Made by a program: the position numbers and the translations under genes
Assembly: GCA_030248295.1 (NCBI GenBank)
Contig: JASANH010000715.1
Coordinates: 124,001 to 188,000, forward strand
DNA length: 64,000 nucleotides
Source of the DNA: Mesodorylaimus sp. YZB2_4
Taxonomy: Eukaryota; Nematoda; Enoplea; Dorylaimida; Dorylaimidae
Direction of reading: 5' to 3'
The notes under the pieces: generated by a model
Told to the model about the DNA's origin: nothing
Database searches by the model: none
The model's input: the letters and a program-made list of their open reading frames with translations, nothing else
In this document: piece by piece, positions 32,640 through 41,788 of the stretch
Position numbering within the stretch: the first letter of the stretch is position 1
Layout: each line of letters opens with the position of its first letter

Positions 32640-32789
32640 GCTTGGCGCGCGGTGTCAGCGGGGGTTTATGGTTCGCTAACCTACAGTACGTACATCCGTC
32701 ACCAGGGATAAAACCGAGGACGAGCCCAGCCACTCGCTCCCAAGCAAGTCGGAGAAACAAGTGCTGCACCACCGCGGCTGGGATCGAAA
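32640..32789. repeat. SINE-like unit abutting a second repeat
   Basis: Contains GGGATAAAACCGAGGACGAG, CCCAGCCAC, AAGCAAGTCGGAGAAACAAG and GCACCACCGCGGCTGGGATC, shared with 49690..49870 (GGGACGAGCCCAGCC, AAGCAATACGGGGAGACGAA, GGGCCGCACC). Confidence 0.6.
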
Positions 32790-32885
32790 TAAGTTGCATT
32801 CGAGTGTCATTGTTTCCATTGTTGAAATATGGAAGGATACCACTTGGAGTCCACATGTCAATGCAAAATGTGTAAGGCTGCACGT
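32790..32885 (-). repeat. Dispersed repeat, inverted partner of 29797-29905
   Basis: Reverse complement of the unit at 29797-29905 over about 95 bases. Confidence 0.65.
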
Positions 32886-32999
32886 TATTTCTGCGCAATT
32901 TGTATTACAATAACTGAGTTTCCAGATTAAGTGTGGGTAAGGAGTATTACTTTATTTCATCCTTTTCGTCCGCATTTTCGTGCCCAATAATCTAACTAT

Positions 33000-33658
33000 T
33001 CACCACTTTTCTACTTTTTTTCCTAACTCTGTTCTCAGTATTTGGAATTCTTTCCAACCACAGGGTTTTGCGTCAGCATTTTTTCGCTCTTTCGTTACCA
33101 GGTGCATGTTGCAACGGAATTTTCTTCCATAATATACAGCTGCCTTTTGCAATCCAAAACATTCTCGATTATTTAGGCCCATAACGAAAAATTGCAACAT
33201 GTTCCTGGGTGCAAAAGAATGATATGTGCAAAATATTGAAGGCCCGGCCAGCTGGTCAGCAGTGATCAGCGTCCAAATTTCCTGGGTGGTGAGCCGAGCG
33301 TTGAGGAAAACATGCAGAGTTCTTTTTAAACTCGGTTTTTGTGTCCCGAGTTCGAGTTTCCAACGCTCTCTTTTGGGGTTCTTTTCAGGAAAAACCTAAA
33401 AAATCCAGTAGAATTGAAAAATTTCGTTTGTATTCCAAGCGCTGACCACTGCTGACCAGTTGGCCAGACGCCTCTAATATTTGCATTTTGCGCTTTTTCA
33501 CCCAAGAACATGTACAATTTTTCTTCTCCTACAGTTTGACTTAACGGCAGGCGAGCTTCCCTTTTCAGTTCAATAATGGTACACTTCTAACCGCTTGGAA
33601 GAGCACGTTGAAAAAGCATAAGCCCTAGACATAGAGCGCACGTAAATTTAGAAGACAT
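33000..33658 (-). pseudogene. Small secreted protein, CDWKE family, member 5 (split by an insertion)
   Basis: Signal peptide at 33658 (FTCALCLGLMLFQRALPSG), then an in-frame TAG just before KCTIIEL. About 340 bases of fold-back repeat then intervene. The C-terminal half resumes at about 33190 (FVMGLNN, VYYGRKFRCN) and ends CGWKEFQ, where the usual Asp is Gly. Both the nonsense codon and the insertion inactivate it. The closest relative by motif is member 4. Confidence 0.8.
33198..33513. mobile_element. Fold-back MITE inserted in secreted-protein member 5
   Basis: Outer arms begin ACATGTTCYTGGGTG. Inner arms GGCCAGCTGGTCAGCAGTG (33246-) and its counterpart (33440-33465) are near-perfect complements. 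The loop holds about 170 bases. The element sits between the two halves of a coding region. Confidence 0.78.
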
Positions 33659-33926
33659 TTTGAGTTTATTCGCAGTCCAAAAATTTTCCGTTTGAACGAG
33701 CGAGACACACAATAATATATCCTGTTTTATGGGAATGGTCGCGTGTGCATTCTCATAGAAAACAGATAGCAGGTGTCGCGGTTTGGTAGCTTGTTTTATA
33801 AAAAAAACCATGATTTGCACTTTTCTCAAATCATCTGCCCTTTTTTGCCCTGGAATACCATGAAATGATTTTTCGAGTTTTCCCGTCATTTCAATAGATT
33901 TACAATAAAAACGGACAGTATTTCTG

Positions 33927-33942
33927 CAGCGGCACCTTTGAT
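33927..33942 (-). promoter_or_regulatory. Upstream module of secreted-protein member 5
   Basis: Exact ATCAAAGGTGCCGCTG on the minus strand, about 270 bases before the pseudogene ATG. A CAACTGCAGCAATGTACC word precedes it. Confidence 0.6.
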
Positions 33943-34328
33943 ATTAAACAAAAGGTACATTGCTGCAGTTGCAAGGAGGGGCCGAACTGGCGAAATTTGT
34001 CATTAATACACATATATATATATATAAACCAATTACAGTAGAGTCCGCTTAGTATCACCAGCTCCGGACGGGAAGAAAGTGTGTTAATATCCGGATTGTG
34101 ACTAAAACCGAAGTACACTCTAAAACGGCCAAAACATTACTTTTATGCGTTTTATCGCCATTTCTTATCACTTTCATATATCCCTCGCGTTTTAAACTAT
34201 AAGTGGACTCCACTGTAGCAAGTTTCATCAATTCGTCATCACATTTTTTTATCTCTTGGTATTCTTGATTTCTTTAATCTATCGCATAATTTTGCATCCC
34301 GCAGTGCCTGATTTAATTTGATCTGCTC

Positions 34329-35942
34329 TTAAATGATTCCACTTATATCGCGTCTCATCTCACCGATTACGCATTTCTGATCAGCCAAATCTTGTTTGAC
34401 CTGATCCAAAATGCCAAATTGATTCTGCTTTGAATCATTGCCGTTCGAGCCATTTCTTCCAGAATTTCGAAAAAAATATTGAATTAAAACTTGAAGCCAG
34501 CTTCTTAGTGCGCTAACATCTTGGGGTTGTTCTAGTGCAGCATCGCGTTTATTTTGATAAATGAAAAGCAGGAATTGCAGGAAGCTGATCATACTGAATC
34601 CGATGTACAGTCCCAAATCACCACCGACATGGGATATCATTTGTTGCAGAGTAAACTGTTGTTTTTCTTTAAACAGTATATAATCCATGTCCTCGCATAT
34701 GAACGTGACTTGCATTGGATATTCGCTCGTGCTGTCCATTGGACTAAATGTGGCCCAATAATTATTCCTCGCAGTCACACAGGGTGTGAAAGAATTTGCT
34801 CCTAATTTCCGCGTCAACTCTTTATCCTTTTCCATCGAGCAAGATGAATAAATTTTATTTGTGCAAAATGGCGATTCTGTCGGTTTTTTATACTTTTTAT
34901 CTGCAACTAAAAATGCATTCCGCAAATGCGAGCTAAATGGAATACATTTACATATTTCTTTAATAGTTTGCTCAGATATCTTCTGAGAAAACTCAAACTC
35001 GTTTCGATAATTTTGATCACACGATGGCAAATTACTTGACCGATCAAAAACACCAGAATTCGTAATTCGCACGAGTATATTGCCCGCCTCGCTACTTGAA
35101 ACCGGATTAAGATTCCAAGATGATTTGGGCGGGGCATTAATTAAAATCTTTGCCCAGCTTTGTGCCTCTGCAATCTCTTCTCCCTCCGACCAGCAGCATT
35201 TGGGCCTTTGTGAAACAATTTTGATGTTTAATGGTAAGGAATAAGAAGACAATGGAATCGTGCTACAAATCCTACTTATTCGGTCATACACCCAATCAGC
35301 GCTATAAATAATCGGGGCGAATATTGGTCTAGAACGCAGGAAAATATCACGAGGCGGCAAGTCTTTAAGACTAGGTGAAAGCGGGTATGGAGCAACAAGT
35401 GGAAATCCAAGCATTTTCGACATACGCCAAGACGAGCGCATAATATTTATGCTCATAGGATGTTCAATTACCGCATCCAAAATAGCGAAAAAATCTTGTG
35501 TACTAATATTAAGTGAAACCTGGGCGAACCATAATTCCCACGGTGTAGCTCCGTATTTATCCAAAGCCTCAATCCAAACAGAGGCCAGCAGTGCTTGGAG
35601 TCGAAGCTTTCGAATTTTGGGATCACCGATCTGCTCAGGATCAGTCCCAAACTTATCCAATGTCCAGTCATCTTGCGGCCGCCAGTCTGCATTTATTAAT
35701 GTCTGGAACTCGCTCTCGTTGCATGGGAATAAGGGATTTTTGAAAAGGTCTAAGCACACTTGGACATCATCAAGGAATGCAGAGCCATTGGCGTTGGCGT
35801 TCTTGACTTTGACGACGGTGAGTTCATTGTCATTTATGTAATTTTTTAAAATTAATACCACATCGTGGATGCCTATCGAGGTGAGAATAACGGAGAGAGC
35901 CATAAACAAACCAAAAATTGACCATTTGCTGATAATTCTCAT
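34329..35942 (-). CDS. DEG/ENaC-type cation channel (array copy 4), truncated tail
   Basis: 537 residues from ATG 35942 (the frame upstream opens with TTG). Same plan as the copy at 30511: TM1 SIFGLFMALSVILTSIGIHD, extracellular cysteine blocks (ICSTIPLSS, RPKCCW, ITNSGVFDRSS, CKCIPFSS, FCTNKIYSSC, TPCVTARNNY, FICED), pore GGDLGLYIGFS (440-450). The segment after TM2 is three residues shorter than in the other copies. The ORF stops at RRDISGII because one Glu codon of the family is TAA here. The following ~30 codons (EQIKLNQAL, KKSRIPR) are still in frame up to TGA at about 34236, so the loss is recent. The pore is intact, so the channel may still work without the end of its coiled coil. Confidence 0.87.
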   Translation of the reverse strand: MRIISKWSIFGLFMALSVILTSIGIHDVVLILKNYINDNELTVVKVKNANANGSAFLDDVQVCLDLFKNPLFPCNESEFQTLINADWRPQDDWTLDKFGTDPEQIGDPKIRKLRLQALLASVWIEALDKYGATPWELWFAQVSLNISTQDFFAILDAVIEHPMSINIMRSSWRMSKMLGFPLVAPYPLSPSLKDLPPRDIFLRSRPIFAPIIYSADWVYDRISRICSTIPLSSYSLPLNIKIVSQRPKCCWSEGEEIAEAQSWAKILINAPPKSSWNLNPVSSSEAGNILVRITNSGVFDRSSNLPSCDQNYRNEFEFSQKISEQTIKEICKCIPFSSHLRNAFLVADKKYKKPTESPFCTNKIYSSCSMEKDKELTRKLGANSFTPCVTARNNYWATFSPMDSTSEYPMQVTFICEDMDYILFKEKQQFTLQQMISHVGGDLGLYIGFSMISFLQFLLFIYQNKRDAALEQPQDVSALRSWLQVLIQYFFRNSGRNGSNGNDSKQNQFGILDQVKQDLADQKCVIGEMRRDISGII

Positions 35943-35977
35943 AACTGATATATCAAATACAGTATATGCACGATGCT

Positions 35978-36116
35978 CCAATCAACTAGGTCTATCATAG
36001 GATCGTTCTGACTCAATTTTCTGGGTCTGCTCTAATATAGAACAAAACCAACCCGATTGTAGAGATTAATTGGGTCAGAATTCCTTTTTGATGAATTGGA
36101 TAACAAAAAGTTGGCA
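35978..36116 (-). promoter_or_regulatory. Channel-family promoter module (copy 4)
   Basis: On the minus strand: CAACTTTTTGTTATCCAAT, TCATCAAAAAGGAATTC, CAATTAATCTCTACAA (36057-36072), TATA-like TTCTATATTAGAG (about 36030-36042), GAGTCAGAACGATCC (36000-36014), AGACCTAGTTG. Confidence 0.7.
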
Positions 36117-37224
36117 ACGCTCTTCTCTTTGATAATTGTATAACAAAAATCTGGCAATCGCTATCGGACATGTTCATTTTAATTGGCCTACTCACCCATC
36201 CACCAGGGCTCTTTGTGGACAGAGGAAGCTGAAAACGTTTGAAAAGTAGATAATATGGATGCACTAGGGATATATTTTTACATGGGTAGCTATATCTAAT
36301 ATATACCATCACATGGGTAGGTTGTTTTTCGTTTTGTTTTGTGTGCATGGCATGTGAATGTCCACGAATGGTTTTCCACAGTTTCTCTTCGATCCTTACG
36401 TACTTTTTGTCAAACATGCCTGAATCAATTCATTTTATAAAATTTATCATCGACTTCTTCACACCAGCCAATGCACACAGTGGCTTGCCCCGACCTAGGA
36501 TGGGATGTCTACTCGGGCATTGTAACAATGAAATACGTTCGATGAGAAAATGTGCTAAAGAAGCAGCTTTTTCTGTGAGCTTCCAGGGGGGGCAGGTCAA
36601 ACGAGCAAAGAAGGCCCGTGGTCCAGGTTTCTGCTCTGTCTTCTTACTGTAATCCTAAACAGCCGAAGAGCAAGAAGGCTGACATGACAAATATTTTCCC
36701 GCTGGGCGCACACAATCAGCTCTGCAGGGTGAATCAATTGGTGTCATGTGTCTTTTGACCCTTAAATGGCTTTCTGCGCTATTTGATGCGATAAAACATG
36801 AGGCGGCTCGAGGTCTCCCCGCGAGTCTTTTTGCCGCAAGATGTTTTGACACAAATGTGCGCAAAATGTAACCTCCGCCTGGTAGGCTATGACGGGTGGG
36901 AGAGAGCAATTGATACTTCCCCCTGGCTGGCAGACGTCAACCGCTCGGGTTGATGTTTCAGCCGTAGTCGCGAGGCTTACATGGCTCCAGTCGAGGTTTT
37001 GTCGTGCCGACTACGGTCGGCTACCTTCCTCCTACGCCTGCCAGGCTTGGTTACATTGGCGTCATCGAACTCGCATAAGTATAGTTTTTTAAAAATTGTG
37101 TATTCGCGCGTGTGTATTTGACATGCGTGGGGTGGCGTTTCATCAGGGTAACAGGTTGAGGCGGCTGCCTCTCACGATGGGTGCGCACTTAGAGGGAAGG
37201 GCTTGACTCCCGTCTGGGTCAAAA
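36117..37224. other. Intergenic with dispersed repeat C
   Basis: Copy 2 of repeat family C lies at 36466-36600. No gene is seen. The 37140-37210 stretch has tRNA-like words (GGCTGCCTCTCACGATGGG, GGCTTGACTCCCG) without a full tRNA fold. Confidence 0.4.
36466..36600 (+). repeat. Dispersed repeat, family C, copy 2
   Basis: CCAGCCAATGCACACAGTGG, CTAGGATGG, TGTCTACT and GGGCATTG in the order seen at 28670-28800. Confidence 0.6.
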
Positions 37225-37260
37225 ATGATTGTAAAATATGTGTGTGTTCCTTGGCCCCGA

Positions 37261-37690
37261 GTGCGCTGCATAGTGGAAAGGATTGTGGACAGGACTCTGC
37301 GCCAATTCCTGCTTATTTCTGATCGGCAGCATGGATTCGTGAAGAGGCGTGGGACCAACAGTGCATTGATAAGCTCTAGTCAAATCATTCATAATGCTTT
37401 AAATTCCAGAAAGTACGGCTTCGTTGTTGGTCTATATTTGGACATACGAAAAGCATTCGATACGGTCCAACATCCGCTACTGCTGCGTGCTCTCCATAAT
37501 GACCATCGTGTGCCCCAAAAAATTATCTGATGGTTATCATCCTACTGAACGCAGCGGGTTGTGATCAATGGATCCTGTCGAACACCCCCCCCCCCCCCAG
37601 TCGCCAGTGGTATACCGCAGGGAAGTGTCCTTGGGCCATCGTTGTATATTTCGTTCGTGGACAGCTTATTGCGGCAATTTCGAGCTAGCC
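37261..37690 (+). mobile_element. Non-LTR retroelement reverse transcriptase, N-terminal half (decayed)
   Basis: Reads ISDRQHGFVKRRGTNSALI, then GLYLDIRKAFDTVQHPLLL and, after two TGA codons near 37530-37550 and a 14-C run that shifts the frame, GIPQGSVLGPSLYISFVD. These are the conserved fingers/palm blocks of LINE reverse transcriptases of the jockey/CR1 type. The protein is cut at about 37690. The catalytic ADD block is found about 1 kb downstream. Confidence 0.85.
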
Positions 37691-37699
37691 CATGTTCTA

Positions 37700-37930
37700 G
37701 TTCCATGCCAGTCCACATTGGATCTGTGTGGAAACCACGTGGAAGTCAGAAGTCCGCGTGGTTCCAGGTATTCCCACGTGGAATTGAAATGGATCCACGT
37801 TTCCATGGAATCCATGTGGAAGTGCATGGCTACATGTGGTTCCAGGATAGCCACGATGGATCCACCATGGGCTTCCTATGGATCCACCGTGGGCTTCCCG
37901 TGGATCCATACTAGAATATCATGGATCCAT
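37700..37930. repeat. CCACGTGG / GGATCCA palindrome-rich tandem block
   Basis: Short palindromic words (CCACGTGGAA, CCATGTGG, CATGGATCCATGG) recur every 15-30 bases. The unit GGATCCACCRTGGGCTTCC occurs twice in tandem at 37858-37904. It lies in the ~1-kb insert that splits the reverse transcriptase. Confidence 0.6.
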
Positions 37931-38086
37931 GGATCAAAGAAGGAATTTTTCTGATAGATAAGTCAACTTCAAACTTTCCGTTATGTATCTAAGAACCCCT
38001 TCCCTGGATCTTTGACGTTAGGGTTGCTGCATTGCTGGTTATTCGTCAGTGCCCTGGTCTGGTACAAACAGTGGTAGTCTTTTCAG

Positions 38087-38539
38087 AAATTTTTCGACGC
38101 TTTTTTGACACCTGCGTGTGGCCTCAAGATATCGCCTATATCGAAAAACTAGCGGCTTCCAATGGTCAGAAGACACCGAGCGAAATATCGAAAGAATTGC
38201 AAGTTCAAATGACTCTCGCGTGGAAAGCGTTTGAGAGACAGGCCAGAGAATGGTTCAATGATTGGGGAAACGATACCAGAAATAGGACGTAAGTCTGATC
38301 CTGTGCTAGCACAATATATGTTTTATAAGTCGAACTCAAGCTCGTCTTTAACTTTTTGAAGATCTGATCACCCCTGGAAAGATTCGCTTTTCGGTCGGAC
38401 AATATATGGAAACGATTCAATCAAGCCAGCTGGATATTACGCTGAGAAAGAAAGAGAGTGGCGAAAGAAATGTTTGAACGAAAAAAGCCGCCCGAAGAAG
38501 CCAGATTTCGAACTGTCAGCATCGGAAGAAGAAGACTAA
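38087..38539 (+). CDS. Unrecognised spliced gene, last two exons, inside the retroelement
   Basis: Exon 38087..38288 (acceptor TAGTCTTTTCAG, donor GGAC|GTAAGT) and exon 38362..38539 (acceptor TTTTTGAAG, ends TAA) join in phase 2. The predicted end holds a helix-rich stretch with WPQDIAYIEKLAASNGQ, TPSEISKELQVQMTLAWKAF, REWFNDWGNDTRNR, then SDHPWKDSLFGRTIYG, REWRKKCLNEK and an acidic SASEEED end. The clean splice and compositionally normal protein argue for genuine coding sequence. I recognise no family. Upstream exons are missing. It lies between the two halves of a reverse transcriptase, so it may be a captured or stranded 3' end. Confidence 0.5.
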
Positions 38540-38666
38540 TAATGATCAGCAGAGTTGTGATTGTCAGGGGCTGGATGATTAAGGAATTTCCTGCTGTTTT
38601 TCCATTATCTCCATGGAATTCTCAGAATTTGGAATGTGGGAGCTTCCCTGACTTTTTGCTTTAGAA

Positions 38667-39306
38667 TTTTGCGGACGATTGCTTGCCGGGGTGGCCCCCC
38701 CACCCCGGCAAGCGGGTCGATGACGTCGTCCAATTAGTTCAACCTGCTGTAAATTTCATAGCAGATTGGGTGAGGTCAGCAGGTCTCGAATTTAATATGT
38801 CGAAAACGCAGTTAATAATCTATCGATATGATCGACGTAAACTCGCCATTGTTCCAGATCTTAGACTGTGTGGTTCAAGCATACCTCTACTAAGCCGAAT
38901 CAACTATCTTGGCATGACTTTCTCCGAGGATCTATCTTTTTCGGATCACATTTCGAATGCGTCGGAAATGGCTACATCTATGATTGGCCCCAATAATCGG
39001 CAGTTGGGCAAAGGCGTCCCCAACTCGCTTTTGGGTACTCTTTATGATTCCTGCGTTCGTGCCACGTTGGACTATGGATGTGCCACTTGGAACCCAGTAC
39101 GAAAAAATGATATTGAATTTCTGGAACGTGCTCACAAATTTGCCCTTCGGTTGTACCTAAGTGATTTCCGAATTTCCTATCGGGTGACAAAAGCCAATTG
39201 GACGCCACTACACGATCGACGAAAACGTCTCATGCATTCATCGCTTGAAAAGAGTCCTATAAATGCCATGAATTCATTTAGCATTTGTGCCCTTTTGAAT
39301 TCTTGA
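38667..39306 (+). mobile_element. Non-LTR retroelement reverse transcriptase, C-terminal half
   Basis: Starts at the catalytic FADD (38669-38680) and continues through an open frame to TGA at 39306: GLEFNMSKTQLIIYRY, PLLSRINYLGMTFSEDLSFS, DSCVRATLDYGCATWNP, FLERAHKFALRLYL. This is the thumb and connection region of a LINE reverse transcriptase and continues the half at 37261-37690. A perfect 14-bp hairpin (38681-38713) follows FADD directly. Confidence 0.85.
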
Positions 39307-39910
39307 GAAAAACGTATTCAGGACTACAGCGGCACGTTCGATGTCTATTCCTGACGAAAATCACAGCAGCAGCTACATACTCTCGAATAAATATACAAAA
39401 GAATATTTTGAAGATTCTCCCAAGAAGATCCTACTGAATAGGTGTTTTTCAGCAACAGTAATGAATATGTGTCGCCCCAGACTAAATGCAGTGTTTGAGA
39501 GCGTTTCCTAAATCGACTGTATGTTTTTTTCAGAGGCTAAATAGACCAACTATGCTAGCTACTGCTGTCTGTATGAGTTCTAACCTTTTCTCGTTTGGTA
39601 TAACATGCTTTTTTGAAAATTATAAAACAAAGCGAATCGTTCAACTGAACCCTGAGGTTTTCGGCTGAAACCTAAAAAAATGTCTCTCCATTTTCAATTT
39701 TACAGAAAAAACTGGCTATGCCTGGCGCCTAAGCAGAGAATGCAAAAAGCCCTTCCTAGGCTTAAACAGAGCAGAAAAGCGTCTATCCACGTTATAGCGT
39801 AATATTTCATGTGGTGTATCCATATTATTTGTAAATGGGTAGCTTCCTTTGTCTGCAAGTAGAGATGTGGGTGACTAATCATGTGAATAGGAGTGCCCAT
39901 TCGAGGCTAC
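39307..39910. other. 3' flank of the retroelement, no gene seen
   Basis: No coding frame with a domain. 39790-39910 resembles the distal upstream sequence of the channel gene at 35942 (TATCCATATTAT, AGCTTCCTYTGTC, TGGGTGA). Confidence 0.4.
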
Positions 39911-40063
39911 CAGTTTTTATTGTTTGATTAAGCAACCGAGAGGACTACAGCAATTAATTTCTGCAATCTTTCTCCGTTATATTATAGCCAGAAAAGGGTT
40001 AGCCTTCAACGACAGAGGGATATCGCATTCGTTCAACTAGCCTCTTTGATGTGATCTGTCGTC
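39911..40063 (+). promoter_or_regulatory. Channel-family promoter module (copy 5)
   Basis: CAGTTTTTATTGTTTGATTA, CAATTAATTTCTGCAA (39951-39966), TATA-like TTATATTATAG (39977-39987), ACGACAGAGGGATATCGC (diverged GATCC box), TTCAACTAG. It ends at the ATG. Confidence 0.65.
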
Positions 40064-41788
40064 ATGGGCATTACCAGCAGGCGGTCTATCCTCAGTTTGT
40101 ATGTGGCCTTATTCGCTATCTTCACCTCGATAGGCATCTACGATGTGGTCCTGATTATCAGCGATTACATAAGTGACAACAAGCTTACCGTTGTGAAAGT
40201 GATGAGCGTCAATGCCACTGGCTACAACTTCCTTGATGATGTAGAAATATGTCTGATATCAGAATATGGCTCTAGCGCACGACCATTATTGCCATGTGAT
40301 GAAAGAGATTTGCTGACATTAATAAATGATTGGCGGGAAAAATACGATTGGGAATTCGAAAAATTTAAATCAAGTTTTGAGCAGCCTTGCGATCCGGAAG
40401 TTCGAAAGCTCCGCCTACAAGCCCTCTTCTTTTCTGCGTGGATCAGCTTTCTTGATAAAAATAGACTTTTTGAAGGATTATTCTCGCGCTCGTTTGAAAA
40501 ACTCAACATAAGTTCTGAAAGCTTGTTGGAAATTTTAGATGTAATAATTAAACATCCTATGAGTATTAATATAATGCGGTTATCTTGGCGTCTGTCAGAG
40601 ATGTTTGGTATCCCTGTATTTGATGTTTATAACTCTCCGCTTCGTCCCTGGACTGATTTTCGAGATCCGAAAATAGACCAGAATCATATTATTCAAGATG
40701 TCAGTTTGGAAGACATTCACAAAATAAAAAGCATTTGCACAACGATACCATTGTCGTCATATATGAATACATTTTCTGGTGTCACAGTTAGTTCGCGGCG
40801 GTCTCAGTGCTGCTCGTCTGAGAAATATAAAGTAACAACTGATGCGCGCACAATGGCTAGTGAATTGATCATTTATTCACCACCGCAAGTATTTCGATAT
40901 TCTAATCGAATTACAAGCAGCAAGTCAGGCAATTTAGTTGTGCGCATTGTAAATTCTGGCATTTTCGATCGTTCGCATACTTTGTCATCTTGCAATCGAA
41001 ATTATCCAAACAGTGTTCAGTATTCCCAAGATATGTATGCGATAGTTGTTGAAGAAATATGTCGATGCACTCCATTCAGCTCAGAATTGCGAAAAGCATT
41101 TTCAAACGATGAAAATTATAAAAGACCAGAAGATCAATTGCCATTTTGCACCAGTAGGAATTATTCATCCTGCTGGGAAGAAAAAGGCGAAGAATGGGTA
41201 AAAAAATTAGAAGCCATTTCTTTCACACCATGCGTGACCTCAAAAAATGATTATAAGTTTTCATTCACTCCTACTGATAACGAGAGCGCATACTTACTTA
41301 AAGTCACGTTTGAGTGCGAGGACACGGATTTTATATTGTTCGAAGAAAAACAGCAGTTTACTTTGCAACAAATGATATCCCAAGTCGGTGGTGATTTGGG
41401 ATTGTACATCGGATTCAGTATGATCAGTCTTCTCCAATTTCTACTTTTCATATATCATATTTATCAAAATAAACGCGATGCGGCACTGGAACAAGCAGGC
41501 ATAACTGCATCGACGAGCTGGTTCCGATTTTTAGTTCAATATCTTGTTCGAAGTTTCAGAGAAAATAGCTCGAATGGCCATGATTTAAAGCAGAATCTAT
41601 CAGCTATAAATCAGGTCAAACAAGATTTGACTGACTTCATTCGCGTAACGGAGGATGGATTTAGTGAAATGAGGCGTGATATTATTGTAATCATGGAAGA
41701 GCAGATTAAATTAAAACAGGCGTCGCGGGAAACACGATTATGCAATGTAGTGAGAAAATCAAAGATACCAAGATATAAAAATAAGTGA
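40064..41788 (+). CDS. DEG/ENaC-type cation channel (array copy 5)
   Basis: 574 residues, one exon. TM1 SILSLYVALFAIFTSIGIYD (8-28), extracellular cysteines in ICTTIPLSS, RSQCCSS, IVNSGIFDRS, CRCTPFSSEL, FCTSRNYSSCW, TPCVTSKNDY and FECED. Pore/TM2 GGDLGLYIGFS at 442-452. The tail of ~125 residues carries QVKQDLTDFIRVTEDGFSEM, a coiled coil EEQIKLKQASRE and the basic end RKSKIPRYKNK. It is the fullest intact copy and lies 1.4 kb before secreted-protein member 6 on the same strand. The DEG/ENaC assignment rests on TM topology, pore motif and cysteine blocks; ligand and ion selectivity cannot be read from the sequence. Confidence 0.92.
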   Translation: MGITSRRSILSLYVALFAIFTSIGIYDVVLIISDYISDNKLTVVKVMSVNATGYNFLDDVEICLISEYGSSARPLLPCDERDLLTLINDWREKYDWEFEKFKSSFEQPCDPEVRKLRLQALFFSAWISFLDKNRLFEGLFSRSFEKLNISSESLLEILDVIIKHPMSINIMRLSWRLSEMFGIPVFDVYNSPLRPWTDFRDPKIDQNHIIQDVSLEDIHKIKSICTTIPLSSYMNTFSGVTVSSRRSQCCSSEKYKVTTDARTMASELIIYSPPQVFRYSNRITSSKSGNLVVRIVNSGIFDRSHTLSSCNRNYPNSVQYSQDMYAIVVEEICRCTPFSSELRKAFSNDENYKRPEDQLPFCTSRNYSSCWEEKGEEWVKKLEAISFTPCVTSKNDYKFSFTPTDNESAYLLKVTFECEDTDFILFEEKQQFTLQQMISQVGGDLGLYIGFSMISLLQFLLFIYHIYQNKRDAALEQAGITASTSWFRFLVQYLVRSFRENSSNGHDLKQNLSAINQVKQDLTDFIRVTEDGFSEMRRDIIVIMEEQIKLKQASRETRLCNVVRKSKIPRYKNK

